64,000 nucleotides of DNA from Erinaceus europaeus (GCF_950295315.1 NC_080171.1:33472361-33536360), one strand, 5' to 3'. Counted from the stretch's first letter, positions 21,597 to 33,510 are shown. Program-made: numbers and translations. The notes: generated by a model not told the origin, from the sequence alone.

Positions 21597-22216
21597 TTGT
21601 TAGCCTCTCTCCTTATAGAGATGAGCCAAGAGGGAAAAGTCTCCCAGACTCAGTTTCTCCTTATTAGTCTCTCAAGCCCACAGAAAGCCTACAAGCCTCT
21701 TAGACTTAGTTCCCTCTACTAGCAGGCCAAATGGCTGCCTGCCTGAGGGTTCACTCAAAGTTCACCATAGTCACTCAAAGTTCACACATCCACTATAACT
21801 TAACCTTTTGATCATAAAGGAGAACACACTCTATCATACACCCCTGCCAGTACCCAGCAGTAAGACCCCATATTCTATTTCCTTGTGTCCTTTGATATCT
21901 GTGATTTACATCAATTTTTGTTTTTCTCCTTCTCTACCTCACCTTACTGGTTTAACCCCTATGCTTTTCCCAAATACCTTTGGATAATTAACTTGCCTGC
22001 ATCATGGAAACTAATTGTCTTGACCTTTATGTATCTCATCAATTGTTGTCATACCAACCCCCTACCATGGGGGAAAGCTGACCTTTAAGAAACCTGTAAT
22101 TTCTGACATATGTGAAAAATGTTCTTTGTTTAACTCAGTATAAAAGCCTATACCTGTCTCCAAATAAACGGATGTTCATAGCAGAATATCTCCCGATACC
22201 TCTTTCTATTTCACGC
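21597..22216 (+). mobile_element. Solo LTR of an endogenous retrovirus
   Basis: Starts TGTTAGCC and has a TATA box (gtataaaagcc) at about 22140, aataaa at about 22162, and an end near tttcacgca. The spacing TATA to AATAAA to end is that of U3-R-U5. No flanking viral coding sequence is present. The 5' boundary is approximate. Confidence 0.6.
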
Positions 22217-22309
22217 AGTCACTAGGGCTGGTGAGGGAGGGTCAGAGGCTTACTTCACCCCCCACCTCCCCCCCCCCCCCCCGGTTGGAGTCACTCCACG
22301 TGAGTGCCA

Positions 22310-22690
22310 GCATCTTTCCACCCTTTCGGCCTTATCTTATTGTTTCCATGTGATTAAATGGCAACAATATTGTGCACTGAATTTTCTCTGTAAGATTACT
22401 TAATGTATGCAGCTATGGAAATAATTCACCAAGATAACTTCTTGGGGTTGAACTGATTGCCAGAAGACTCTACACCTCAATGCTCTTTCTTTACCAATGC
22501 TCTGAACATCTGTGACCCACAGGTGACAAATACACAAGAAATGTGAAAGCTTTGACAAGGGAACAAGCCAGATGGTCAAGAGATGAATGGCAAGATGTTT
22601 AAATTTGCTTCTGCAGGGTAATGGTGTAAAAGATTGGATGTGTCACATATACTAGATAGTAATTGTGAAACCTAGATGAGGGGAATAATG
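22310..22690. other. Unassigned sequence after the LTR
   Basis: No coding potential or repeat recognised. A C-rich run at 22260-22283 separates it from the LTR. Confidence 0.35.
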
Positions 22691-22702
22691 GAAAGTTATT
22701 TT

Positions 22703-23030
22703 GGGGACCCAGTGGTGGTACAATCAGTTAAGTGTACATTGTAAGAAATACAAGAAGTTCAGGGATCTGTGCAAAGATCTGGGTTAGAACCCCCACCCCC
22801 AACCCACAGTGGGAACGCCTTATGAATGGTGAAGTAGGTCTGCAGATATCTGTCTTTATCTCTCCCTATCTTTCTCCCCTTCCTCTCTAAATTTCTCTCT
22901 GTCCTATCCAAAAATGGAAAAATGGCTTCCAGGAACAGTGAATTCATAGTGCAGGCAATGAGACCTAGTGATAACCCTGGAAGCAAAAAATAAATTAAAA
23001 ATAAATAAAATAAAATAAAAAGCATTAAAA
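22703..23030 (+). mobile_element. tRNA SINE, long form, plus
   Basis: Contains the 3' block ggcttccaggaacagtg...gataaccctggaagc and an (ATAAA)n tail. Confidence 0.82.
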
Positions 23031-23109
23031 AAAAGATGACTCATAAGGAGAGTTAAGAGCCAAAAGGATGCCTGGGAAGGTGATCAGTCCTTAATAGATT
23101 AGTGACTGA

Positions 23110-23335
23110 AGAAGTATTGCATAGCCTGGAGTGCATGCTTTGCAAACCTCAGGACCTGGGTTCAATCCCTAGTACCACATATGGCAAGAGAGCTACTCTG
23201 ATTTTTCTGTTTCTCCCTCTTTCCAATCTCTCTCTTGAAATAACTTTAATAGACTAGAGTCTAGTGCTCTCTCTCTTCCCCCCACCCCCTTTCCTGTTGA
23301 TTTTTGTCTGCCTCTAAAAAATAAATATATTTTTT
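23110..23335 (+). mobile_element. Second-family SINE, plus
   Basis: gcatagcctggagtgcatgc...cctgggttcaatccctagtacc shows a B-box-like ggttcaatcc; a pyrimidine-rich middle and aaataaatat tail follow. This is the clearest copy of this family in the window. Confidence 0.65.
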
Positions 23336-23574
23336 TAAAGAGTTAATATTGTAATGATCAGTCTTTCTTAGGAAAGCATTTCTGGAAAAGATAGGATTTT
23401 GCCAGATAATAATAAATCAAATCAAGTCCATTTGTAGTTTTTTAAATTTATTGCCAGTGGTGGGAAATGAACCAAGACCACATTCATAAATGATACTATT
23501 AAACTGGTTTCCAGGCTACTTTTTTATTTTATAATTTTTGAAGAAGATATGAAAAGATATAGAACAGAGGGAAA

Positions 23575-23705
23575 GACACCAAAACACTATGGAAATCCAA
23601 GGATTCCCTAACTAGGCCCCAGATGATGAGGTTGTATGATATTGACCAAAAGGGATATTATTAAGTGAGCCAGTCTCTTGCCCTTATCCCCTTATCCAAA
23701 AAAAG
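23575..23705 (-). mobile_element. L1 3' UTR fragment, minus
   Basis: The reverse complement of the ccttttggtca...gggaatccttgg block used by the L1 3' UTRs at 19.1 and 59.4 kb. Confidence 0.5.
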
Positions 23706-24171
23706 TCCTCTCTTTACCTGATGACCTTAAGACTTTATCCCAGTTGTTTAAGCATAGAGTATCATTTCTGCCACAATTGGCATGCTTTTGGAATCATAGT
23801 AAGCCCTCAAGTACCTTTAGCCTCTTGTGCGTTGTCTAGGGCTCATTTTTTATTCTTGAGTGGCAGATATTCTCAGGAAGATATACTATGGTTCCATCAA
23901 GGCTAGGACTATAAATGGTGGCATCTCCACCCTGACAGTGTGCACTAACACAATGAGGAGAGGATCTTGTATATTGTCATCAACTAGGCATGGAAAGAAG
24001 GCATCACCTTCCCCAAAGAATGCGTTGCTGTATATAAGGATATTCTGGAAGATAGTTTCAGTATTCAGTGAGCCCATGAATACTTCTTCCAAAAAATAGT
24101 AAATATCCAAAAATAGCACTACCTGAGTCAGTTTGTGGAAATGAGAGGAAAATAATCCAGTTAGAAATTAT

Positions 24172-24460
24172 AGGGGGCTGAGTAGTGGTGCACTGGGTTA
24201 TTTGCACATAGTGCAGAGCTCAAAGACTGGCTTAAGAATCCAGGTTCGAGCCCCCTAGCTCCCCACCTGCGGGGGGGGTCACTTCGCAAGTGGTGAAGCA
24301 GGTCTGCATGTGTCTATCTTTCTTTCCCCCTCTCTCAATTTCACTCTATCCATTCCAACAACAACAACAACTATGGGGAAAAAATGGCCATCAGGAGCAG
24401 TGGGTTCATAGTGCTGGCATCAAGCCCCAGTGATAACCCTGGAGGGAGAGAGAGAGAGAG
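24172..24460 (+). mobile_element. tRNA SINE, plus
   Basis: A long-form copy ending in (GA)n. The flanks agaaattatagggg and agaaataatgggg look like a decayed duplication. Confidence 0.8.
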
Positions 24461-24923
24461 AAATAATGGGGCATAAAATTTTGTCCCCCTAGCAAGTTCA
24501 TTCTTCTCTTTCTTTCCTTCCTTCCTACTCATTACTGGGGCATCCTTGGTTTTTCTTTATCCTGAGTGATTTGACTGCCTGACCAACATTTCCACCACTG
24601 GCAACTAAGTGATGCTTTTGTTCTGTGAAAGTGAGTCAGTCCAGGTAAGCAGAAGAATTGCCTGTTGTGGTTCTTTCTCAAGATGTCATGCAGGAGAGAA
24701 CCCTCAGATTCAAGTTTTAAATATACTTCACAACATATGAATATGACCCAAGTGGCATTTCTAGGAAAGATTTATATTGTTGCTCCCCCTTACACTAAAC
24801 AAGTCAGGATCCAATGCAGCAGTACCCACCATCCGATGGTACACATTCAGTGCTGAACCTGGCTGATACTGTGATCACTGATTTATAAACAATGATGAAT
24901 AGACCAGTATTTCATCTTCCCTG

Positions 24924-24982
<59 letters not shown>

Positions 24983-25320
24983 AGAATCTCTTCAATTGCA
25001 GAATACCTGTCTTCCCTGATTATATTAAAGGCTATAAAACATTCAGTGAGGGAGAAGTTGTAAACTGCTGTACATTTTTGAAAGTCTAAGCTAAGAGGCA
25101 GAACAGAGAGTCCATCTTCTTAGACTTCATCAGGGCAGAAAAAGAATTTGGGGGAGGTATATAATATAATATCAACAACAAAATATCCACAGCAATAATT
25201 AACTTAAAAGCCTAAATTAATTTAAAAGGTATCTATCAGAATTGAACTAACCTCTTTCTTTCCTAAGCACAAACCCTGAGTTACCCCCCAAACCCCAATA
25301 AAGTATACAGAAACATCATC
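24461..25320. other. Intergenic sequence 3' of gene B
   Basis: Apart from a (TA)n/(CA)n microsatellite, no gene or repeat is recognised. Confidence 0.4.
24925..24979. repeat. (TA)n then (CA)n microsatellite
   Basis: A TA tract converts to CA at about 24964, a common composite microsatellite. Confidence 0.97.
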
Positions 25321-25338
25321 ACTGGTACTAAAGAAACA

Positions 25339-25344
25339 TTTATT
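25339..25344 (-). terminator. Poly(A) signal AATAAA of gene B
   Basis: AATAAA on the minus strand begins about 30 nt after the stop codon, in a short block shared with the 3' end of gene A. The implied 3' UTR is very short. Confidence 0.65.
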
Positions 25345-25373
25345 GATCGGTAGTCTCCACAGAATATTTGCTT

Positions 25374-28300
25374 TTAGGAAGAAACTTTTCCTGCCTGGGA
25401 TCCTTGAAGGATAATTTTCTGTCTAAAGAACTGATCTCTTTGAAGTGACATATCTCTAAATGCAAAGCGTTCAGCATTAACAGCATGAGAACACTGACCA
25501 GCATGCCACCTGCACAGGGGGGTTGAGGGAGGCATAGGCCCCTTATGGAGCATCTTTGGGCCATGCCTTGGACACACCACACTATTTTTAAATGCTTTCT
25601 CCCCACAGAAATGTCTATCAGTGCCTCTCATACCTTGACTTGCAGAATTAGCCTGACTAGCAATGAGTGGTACTTGGGGATGAGAATTGGAATTTATGAC
25701 ATTAGAGGAGGAAGCCTTGGGTTTGAAAGGATACTCCTGAACAGATTCTTTCTGGGCCTTCACTTCTGTCTTCTGTTTTGTCCCAGACTTCACTGATGGA
25801 GGAGGTTTTTGAAGGCTAGTGATATAATTTGCATGCCTGTGCCCCACTTTCTTGTCAAGGGGCTTGCAAGTGTCATTAATATACTTCTGGGTGTCAGTCT
25901 TCCTGGTAGTGGCAGCTCTACTTTTAATTGGGCCTCTGTCTTGTGAGGATGAGATGGAACTGCCCTTCACCTGGGAATTTTGTTTCATGCACTTTGTTCC
26001 AGGATAGATCCGTTGCCAAAGATCTTTCAATTTTTGTCTGAAAAGATTTTCAGGAGGAGGCTGTCCTTTCTGTGACGAGAGCTTAGAATTCTTGCTCTCA
26101 TACACCTTGAGTGGTATGTACTTAGAAGGGAAATGCCTGCTTCCGTGTTGGGGTGATGCCTGTTCTGCATCCCCTCCACCAAGCGTTGATGTTTTGGAAC
26201 CAGGATGACTCGCACTCTTTATAGTTGGGGGAAAGTCCTTATCCTGGCATCTCAATGTAAGTCCAGGAACCCACAGCTCTTTCTCCTGCTCCACACTGAT
26301 CCCACTCTCATCCTCCTGGGAAGCTCCTACATTCCCTGTGAAGACATGCTGGTCTTTAGTCAGCAAGATCTCGTGAGTCAAACTATCTGAAATAGAGGAC
26401 ATGTCCACAAGTTGGCCTTGGGCTAACTGTTGTTCCCTGCTCTTTAACTTCAACTTTAATTCATCAATCAGTTGCTCTTTCAGCTCTGGTGAATTAGTAT
26501 CTGGAAGAACTGATATTTTTCGTGGCAGGCGCTTTGTGCTTGCTGCTTTTCTCTCATTGGCACTTTGTGTTGGGGATCTTCCAGATTTGCACTTTGTCAA
26601 GATGTCACTAGTTTGTGATTGAAGAGCATCAAGCTCCTTGGCCCTAAATATCTCCCTGGATATGGCAACATTAGAAAAAAGCTCTTTATTCTCTATCATT
26701 TTTTGTTGTGTCATTTCTAATTTGTTAGTTGGACAGATGCTCTTAAACTTTGGTTCATGTATATCCCCAGCTTGCCTTGAAGGAAGCTTTGTGGGGTTTC
26801 TGTTGAGTAGAGAACTCTGTCTCTGACACTTTTTAAGGTTAGGTTTGTCACCCTTAATTCCCTGAACAGCTTCTGCAAGTTCCTGGTTGTTATCAGGTGA
26901 TTGTCTCAGGATACCCTGGCCCTCATTGCTCACAGCTGAGATGACAGGGATATGAGAATCAAAGACAGAACCTACATTTTTCATTCCCATTTGATCATCC
27001 TGAGAGTTTCCTCTAAGGTCTTTGAGATTCCCAGATTTGGAGTCCCCCTCAGGAATCACACTGGCTAAGGGAGGGAGGTTGGAAGATGAAGAGGAACATT
27101 CTGTAAAAATGTATATAGATTCAAGAACCCTTGAGGGAAGGCCAGTTGTCATCCTCTGATGAAACCTCTGAATATGAGAATCCAGCATCTCTTGGGCTGT
27201 GCAATTAATGAATTTAATATTCTTGTAGGTATTGAGGGAACAATCCACTGAGGCACATACATTGCTCTGATTAACGTTCCTGTTAGATTTCTCATACTCC
27301 AGCACTGTCTGCTGGATAGCATGCCATGAACTATGTACAGTATTTGGGAACTGACACGTATTGATTTCCACCAGTTTCTTACTCAAGTGACTTATCAGGG
27401 CATTCTCAAGTTTTTTCTGATGTAAACTTTCCTCTGAAGCTTTTGAATCTCTCCCTGAATGACTTGGTGTGTAATTAGGGGTTTTCTCAGAGTTAGACCG
27501 CAGATCCTGATCTGAACTTTTCTCCAGGTCATTCAGTAAATGTTTATTTGACCTTTTCTCTAAGATCTGTCCCTGACTTTTCCCTACATCCTCCTCTAAC
27601 TCTGAGTTGGTCTCATGGAAGCTCCCAGCGTTACTCAACCCAACAGTTAGACTTTGGCTGGTCGGACACTTATGCATAGTGATCTCTGAGAATTCATGAT
27701 TCTTTTCTGACTTGGGTTTGTCTGAAAAATCACTAGGAGGCAACATAAAGGACAAAGACTCATGGATCCTACGAGGTAGGCCCCAGTGGTGTTGGATGAG
27801 CCTCTTTTTAAGGTGATGCTCTAGAATTTTTTCAAGCTCCTTGCTAAGTGGAAATTCTCCAGGAAGTATGGAGATTGAAGCATGGACCTGAGAGGCACAA
27901 TGGGCAGGAGATTTGGGAGGTGAAGGACAGAACTCCTCCTGAGGTTTTTGGGCCATAGAGGATGAGCCCCATAAATTATCCTGTTGCTTCTTCAACACAT
28001 GCCATTCCAGGCAGTTTTGGATGTCAGGAGAAATAATAGATGCTGGTTCCTCTTGGGTTTGGAGGAAAGTTACTCCACAGACCCTCATCTGGGGTACAGA
28101 ACTAGACAGTAGGACTGGGGATAAAGATCGAAAGGTGTCCAGGGACTCAACCTCTGGAACAGGTATTGATTGTGACTGCAGCAGGGTTTGAGGTGATGGT
28201 GGAGGCTGGACTTCAGGTAAGGATAGAGGGAGAGGCTGTGGAGGTACTGGAGGTATTTGCTCTGTGAAGTAATTTGGAATGCCATTGAAAATGCAGACTG

Positions 28301-29574
28301 AGGAAAGGTCACCCAGAAAGTGGACAGTTTCAGACAAAGACTCGCTGTGCAGAGTAGGGAGACCCCAGAAGAATTTAAAATGTTTTTGTTGTGAATGGAC
28401 CTGCAAGGTCTTTTGATGTTGAGACTGCTCATGAACCTGCAGCTCCTCTGGTTTGCCTTCATTATTCAGAAAAGAAAGGGAAACTGCAGAGTCAGCTTTA
28501 CTGACAACTGTGTTTGTCATTTCCCCTGAAGTGTTTAGTTGGTACTCTGACTTGAGTTGTTTCAGAAGAGAATCCCTTTTTTCCTTTTCTTTCCGTATCA
28601 GAAAATTAATTTTATTTTGTATATGTTTCTCTAGGAGTGCCAGGACCTCAGGACTGAGAAATGAGATGTTAACAGTTTCAACGAGATTTGCAGCAGGGTT
28701 TCCCCCAAAAGATGTCTCAGAAGAATGGAGTGCAAGAAATTCTTGGTTGAATTCACCTTGTGGTAAGGTGGAACAAAACAACTTCTTAGCGTGAGCCTGC
28801 CACAAGGAGAACTGTGAAATTGACAGGCTTGAATGGTCAATGCCTGTCATTGCTGGGACATATGCACACAGCCCACCAGCACTGTCTGCAGATGGCTTCT
28901 CCTGCACAGGTTTCAGTAGGATGGAAACTGACTGAGACTGAGTGACAGTTAAGGTGCAGTCTGGTGCTGGTAACACAGGCAGGGTGGGTGGTGCTTGCTG
29001 ACAAGTATATGAACCAGCAGGGTTCACCGTCTGAGCCAAGTCTGATAAGGTGCCAACGTCTGGGAACATGATGGGATCCACTGTGTACATGGTTTTGAGT
29101 GGCACAGGGAGCCCTGTCTGGAGAGCAGGATCTACTCTCTGCATGCTATGTGGTAGAGGAGGGGGAAAGGGAGGGGATTTGGGTGAGGAAAGGGTCACTG
29201 GGAATTGTGAATCCAGGAGAGGGAAAGGTTCTGGAGGGAGAGAGTAGCCCAGTGGTGAGGGTGCAAGAAATTCATCCAGAGGGGTCACTGGGTTAGGTGA
29301 GGGAATGGAGAGAGGTGGTGGGGAAGACACAAGCAGGGAAGATGGTATCAGGTCTCCTGCAGGGGCTACTGAGGAGGCAGGTGACAGAGTGGGTGATGAA
29401 TCTGCCACCAGAGCTGTGGAGGCCAAAGGGGACACAAAGAGAGAAGCATCTTCCAGGACCTCTGGGAACAGCAGCTGACTGATCTCAGAGGTTGCGGTGT
29501 TACACACCTCACAAGAGGGGTCTGGACATAAGAGTCGACGGAAACGGATGCTGTCATGTTTTCGACCAGGGGGG
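25374..29574 (-). CDS. SPATA31: Gene B exon 4 (main SPATA31 body)
   Basis: Acceptor tcttccacag precedes PPGRKHDSIRFRRLLCPD. The frame is open to a stop after ...GSQAGKVSS. In full-protein numbering it carries DHSSLSISQFSLWQAH (about 345-360), ISFLSPEVLALLEKHIQNKI (403-422), WGLPTLHSES (503-512), EWHVLKKQQDNLWG (623-636), a third repeat with HHWGLPRRIHESL (about 695-707) and LDSHIQRF...TGLPSRVLESI (897-920). Residues about 150-260 are Pro/Ser-rich and probably disordered. Confidence 0.92.
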
Positions 29575-31389
29575 CTGTGGAAGACAGGAAGTATAAAGAT
29601 GCAGCCAGGAACAGAACAAGAAAAAGAGGACCCTTTAGCCTGGGGGGTGAGAGGGGACTACCTAAAGCGTGCTGCCCCTCCGCACTGCCCACACCCATGA
29701 CACCACAGTCTACCCCACTAGCTCACTCTTGGTCTTCATTCACATGCCTGTTTCCTTGGCTTCCCCACCCCCTCCCATAACTACCCTTGGAATTGCACGA
29801 CCCCAGGGCATGAGGAAGACTGGTCACCTTTTGAGAATGGAAATCAACTTCCTTTCCTCCTCTATGTCCCTCTGGTAATCGCTCCAACCTGGAAAACCAG
29901 GAGAATAGGTTACATGTTGTGAAGGTAGAAGCACACATGGGGCCCTTTTACGGGAGAATACTGGGGTGTGAGACACTGTGTGCATCATTAGGTGAGGTCA
30001 AGTGGTCAGTGATACTATTGAGATCATTCCCGTATGTATATTGCTTTATTTATAAAATATGATCTCATATTAGCTTATATTCAAGCTCACCATGTGAATC
30101 AGAGACTAACTGTTACCTCCAAGAGGAACCTGGAATTCATGAATTCAAAGACAGAATTTGTCCTCCTATCTCCCTTGGCCATGTACGTGGCAACACCCAT
30201 TGCCCAGCTCCTTCACTGCTTCATACCCAGGATGAGCTAAGCAGGGAGTCTGAGAAGTGTGTCAGGCTGATAGCCTTCCCATCAACCTCTCCTTTAGGGG
30301 CTCTATTTACTGAATGGTACTGTATCTAACATATGAGCTCCTCATGGTTCTAGACATCATGAAAAGGAGACACAGGGTCACCTTGGGAGATTGCAGGTGG
30401 AAAAGGAAAAACCCTACCTTTGTGTGTCCCACCTTTCCTTCTCCTCTTGGCTCTGACCTGACACTGGGAACAAAAAGAAGTAGATGAGGGGCTACGACTC
30501 CATGCTCACTCCCCAGGCAACTCAAACACATTTATTTTCCTTTCTAGGAATACAATTTGGATCTAAATTTTTCTTTTTCAAGGTGATATATTTCAATCCT
30601 TCACCTTGATAAACACAAACATTATTTTTGATGAGGCCACACTTGATATGGTAAGTCAGTAGTCCCTTTCTTAGAGGATGAATACAAGGTGTCTGGGGTG
30701 GTCCCTCAGACAGGACTCTGGATTCTGGCACAACTCATGCTCACTCTCCTCTAAGACACTCAAGGTCAGTACTGCTCTCCTGATCAGCCCAACATGAAGG
30801 AAGGCTTCATGGAGAGGCACCTGATAGGAAGATATGACTCATGATCAAATGTTAGGGAATCCCTTCTCTGCAGGAATCCTGAATTCTAAATACCTAATCC
30901 TGGACAACAGAATTGCTTTTTAGACTGTCCTGGAACCCTTCCACCATACCCAGATTACTGGAATACATCAAATGGAAACAGCCTTTACTGGATCCCTTTC
31001 TGGCTCCTGCACACCCCCATCCACCCACCCCACCCACCCCCACCCCACAACCTAGCCTCATTCCTTAGAAGAATGATGGATTTTCTCCTCACAACTCCTG
31101 AATTGTTTCTCTGAGCCAACCAAACTTACTTTCTAAATGTGGTGATAAAGATAGAAACAATAATCAATTTTCTCTTGAGTTTGCTCCGTTTCCTTACCTT
31201 TTTCCTGGTTTTCCAAAAGTTGAATAAAGATGGTACCCCCAGTAGGCAGCAGAGGAGCAAAAGAAGCAACCCCAGCCCACACAAGTGAATGAGGCTGGAG
31301 TTCACATTGAAGAATATTGAGCTGGAGCTCAGCCAGGATTCAGAATAGCTATTCAGAAATGAGAGAACATTCCAGTTTCTGAATTCCAT
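25374..31389 (-). CDS. SPATA31: SPATA31 family gene B (SPATA31D-like), four coding exons, 1499 aa predicted
   Basis: Assembled as exons 31389..31198, 30463..30418, 29888..29828 and 29574..25374 (192+46+61+4201 nt). The total of 4500 nt is divisible by three. The start ATG has G at -3 and +4, and the N-terminus (MEFRNWNVLSFLNSYSES) has the form I associate with SPATA31D proteins. A single membrane segment spans about residues 31-56, followed by KRRRK (70-74) and the CX4CX2C triad (116/121/124). The long Pro/Ser-rich body carries at least four repeats built around W(G)LP: about 503-512, 623-636, 684-707 and 897-920. Family role: spermatogenesis, testis expression; molecular activity unresolved. 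Introns are short (734, 529 and 253 nt). This is the less altered copy of the pair. Confidence 0.9.
29828..29888 (-). CDS. SPATA31: Gene B exon 3 (61 nt)
   Basis: Acceptor ggttttccag and donor aaaag|gtgacc enclose GWSDYQRDIEEERKLISILK; the next Ser is split with exon 4. The acidic then basic helix-like segment is shared with gene A. Confidence 0.9.
30418..30463 (-). CDS. SPATA31: Gene B exon 2 (46 nt, basic)
   Basis: Acceptor ttgttcccag and donor ag|gtaggg enclose CQVRAKRRRKGGTHK plus one base. It is identical in length and phase to gene A exon 2, with 10 of 15 encoded residues the same. Confidence 0.9.
31198..31389 (-). CDS. SPATA31: Gene B exon 1 (membrane segment)
   Basis: The exon is 192 nt, exactly 64 codons, ending TRKK at a strong aag|gtaagg donor in phase 0. 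Leu/Cys-rich residues 31-56 form the predicted transmembrane helix. Reading through the donor gives only another 23 codons before a stop, consistent with an exon end. Confidence 0.9.
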
Positions 31390-31500
31390 TGCCTGAGGCA
31401 GCTGAGCTCTGATTGTGCAGGCAGGGGGTTACATAGTCCTAGGCCTGCATCACAAAGGACTGGGGTCACAAAAGGTTCCTGAAGGTGGGGGAGGGGTCAT
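31390..31500 (-). promoter_or_regulatory. Conserved 5' flank / probable promoter of gene B
   Basis: On the minus strand, cccctcccccacc, aggaaccttttgt, tttgtgatg and cagctgcctcaggca recur in the same order as upstream of gene A. No TATA box is seen. Regulatory function is inferred. Confidence 0.45.
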
Positions 31501-32024
31501 GAGGAAGGTGTGCCTACTGCCCCTCCCCCATATGCCTGCCCCATGAATTCTCCACTTCACTTGGACCCTCTGCTGACCTCTGTCGTGCCTTCCTGTTTAC
31601 TAGCTCCAATCTTTCAGCATGTCATGTATTCACCTAAATGAAAGTTCTTGTTTTACCTCCAGGTACCACTTGAGTCCTTTACTATTTGAAGACATTGACT
31701 TGGGATCTCAGCATTTCACTGTCTCAAAGTGGAAATACTGCCTGGAATTTTTAAAGACATTTGCAGTCAGGTTTATATTGTCTCCACATACATCCTTGCT
31801 ATATGGTGTTTTAATCTTTACACAAACCCAAATAGAGAAACTAAAACCTTTATTTTACACTTTTGTAAATGTTGAATCATAAACTACAAGTTTTTAAAAC
31901 AAAACAAAACAACAACAACAAAAAAAAACACAGCATTTATCAGCTTTAACTTGTGGGACTGACACAATGAACATGAATAAGTATTACTCAACATTCATAA
32001 AACTAATATGTATAAAATAAATAA
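31501..32024. other. Unassigned upstream region of gene B
   Basis: No repeat or coding segment recognised, except A-rich sequence at 31905-31930. The nearest gene starts at 31389 on the minus strand. Confidence 0.4.
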
Positions 32025-32192
32025 TATTCAGGAGACGACCCGAACTGCCCCTGCGGCTACAGACAGACTATGACCCACATAGTCAATGACTGCCACCTCT
32101 CCAGATTCAAAGGAGGTCTCGAAACTTTACATCAGGCTCAACCTGACGCTGTTGACTGGCTACGGAAGAAGGGCAAACGCTAGAAGAAGAAA
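32025..32192 (+). mobile_element. 3' fragment of a non-L1 LINE reverse transcriptase
   Basis: A short uninterrupted frame (about 50 codons, stop TAG at 32181) reads CPCGYRQTMTHIVNDC, then FKGGLETLH and AVDWLRKK. A CXC...H...C knuckle followed by a Trp-Leu ending is typical of the extreme C-terminus of Jockey/CR1/RTE-type LINE polymerases and does not match L1. The stop is followed at once by a short GAA-type tail, as in elements with microsatellite 3' ends. It is 5'-truncated to about 165 bp and lacks the body of the element. Family assignment is uncertain. Confidence 0.55.
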
Positions 32193-32225
32193 CTTACCTA
32201 CATTTCTTAAGCATACACTATTGTA

Positions 32226-32252
32226 GACACACACACACACACACACACACAC
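32226..32252. repeat. (CA)n microsatellite
   Basis: A short CA tract just 3' of the LINE fragment. Confidence 0.95.
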
Positions 32253-32494
32253 GGAGACACACATGCACATATATACAAATCCATCCTGTTACAAACCAGT
32301 ATTTTCATATACATCTTGTTCACCTTTTATTTCATTCTTTCATTTTCTTTGGACACTACTTCTTACTCTTCCTAAAGTATGCAGAGCTTCTGCCAGCTAT
32401 AATATAGCCTACAGGCTACTTTGGTCTGCTATAGTAAAAAAAAAAAAAAAAAAAAGTAGAATTCACAGGGTATCTTTAACAAATGCTAATTTCT

Positions 32495-32683
32495 GGGGCC
32501 AGGTGGTGGCACACTTGGTTAAGTGCGCACATTACAGTGCACAAGAATCCAGGTTCAAGCCCCTGGTCCCCACCTGCATGGGGAATGCTTCACGAGTGGT
32601 GAAGCAGGGCTGCATGTGTCTCTCTGTGTCTCTCCCTCTCAATCTCCCCTCTCAATTTCTCTCTGTCTCTATACAATAATAAA
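32495..32683 (+). mobile_element. tRNA SINE, short form
   Basis: Flanked by atgctaatttct and atgctaacttct (one mismatch). The tail is aataaataaaat. Confidence 0.83.
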
Positions 32684-32829
32684 TAAAATATGCTAACTTC
32701 TAATTTTTCAGACTTTCAAATGCCAGAGGATTAAAATCTGGGTACCGGCAGATTCAGTTTCTAATGAGGCCTATTTTCTGTTTTATGGATAGCTATTTTT
32801 TCCCTGAAAACCCCCATGCCATAAAAAGT

Positions 32830-33086
32830 TGGCGAGAGGCTGTGTACCCAGTTAAGCATACACATTACAGTGTGTGAGGTCTGAGCTTGAGCCACCCTCC
32901 CCATCTGCATGGGAGAGGCTTCATGGGTATTAAACCAGGTCTACAGGTGTCTCTTTCTTTCTCTGTGTCTCTCCTTCCCCTCTTAATTTCTATCTGTCCT
33001 ATCAAAATAACAACAATAACAACAACATACACTGAGAGCAGTTGATTCATCATGTAGGTGCTGAGCCTCAGCAATAACCCTGCTCC
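32830..33086 (+). mobile_element. tRNA SINE, diverged
   Basis: Head gtacccagttaagcatacac, later taacaacaataac tail and the long-form 3' block with gcaataaccctg. Confidence 0.72.
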
Positions 33087-33510
33087 TTTATAAAGATACT
33101 CTTTCAATTCCTAAGGTCTACTTACATGATCTAACCTCCCTCCAATTACCCCCATCTCCTACCATAGTCACATTGATTTTTGGTTTTGTTAAACATAGAA
33201 AATAAAAGTCACAAATGGATTCCTAAATGGATTCCCCCCACCCAGAATTAATCCCTAATCTTACTGCATTTCAATCTTTCTCCAAAATGTATCTTGAACT
33301 AATCAGCCTGGAGTTGCCAATCTGCTATAGGGAGTTAATCTATATAATAACTCCCTGTAACTTTCCCTAAGGTATCATCACCTGTAAATATCTTTTGTAA
33401 ATAACTTCATATCTTCTTTTTGTGCCTATTAACCTTTTTTGCTGGCCCTTATATTTACTATAGAAGAATGTTGCTCTATTAATGAATTATTTAAGCCAAT
33501 TAGAGGTGGT

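Noticed and set aside
28085..28462. 125-codon minus-strand frame inside gene B
   Set aside because: An alternate-frame shadow of exon 4, favoured by its Ser/Pro-rich composition.
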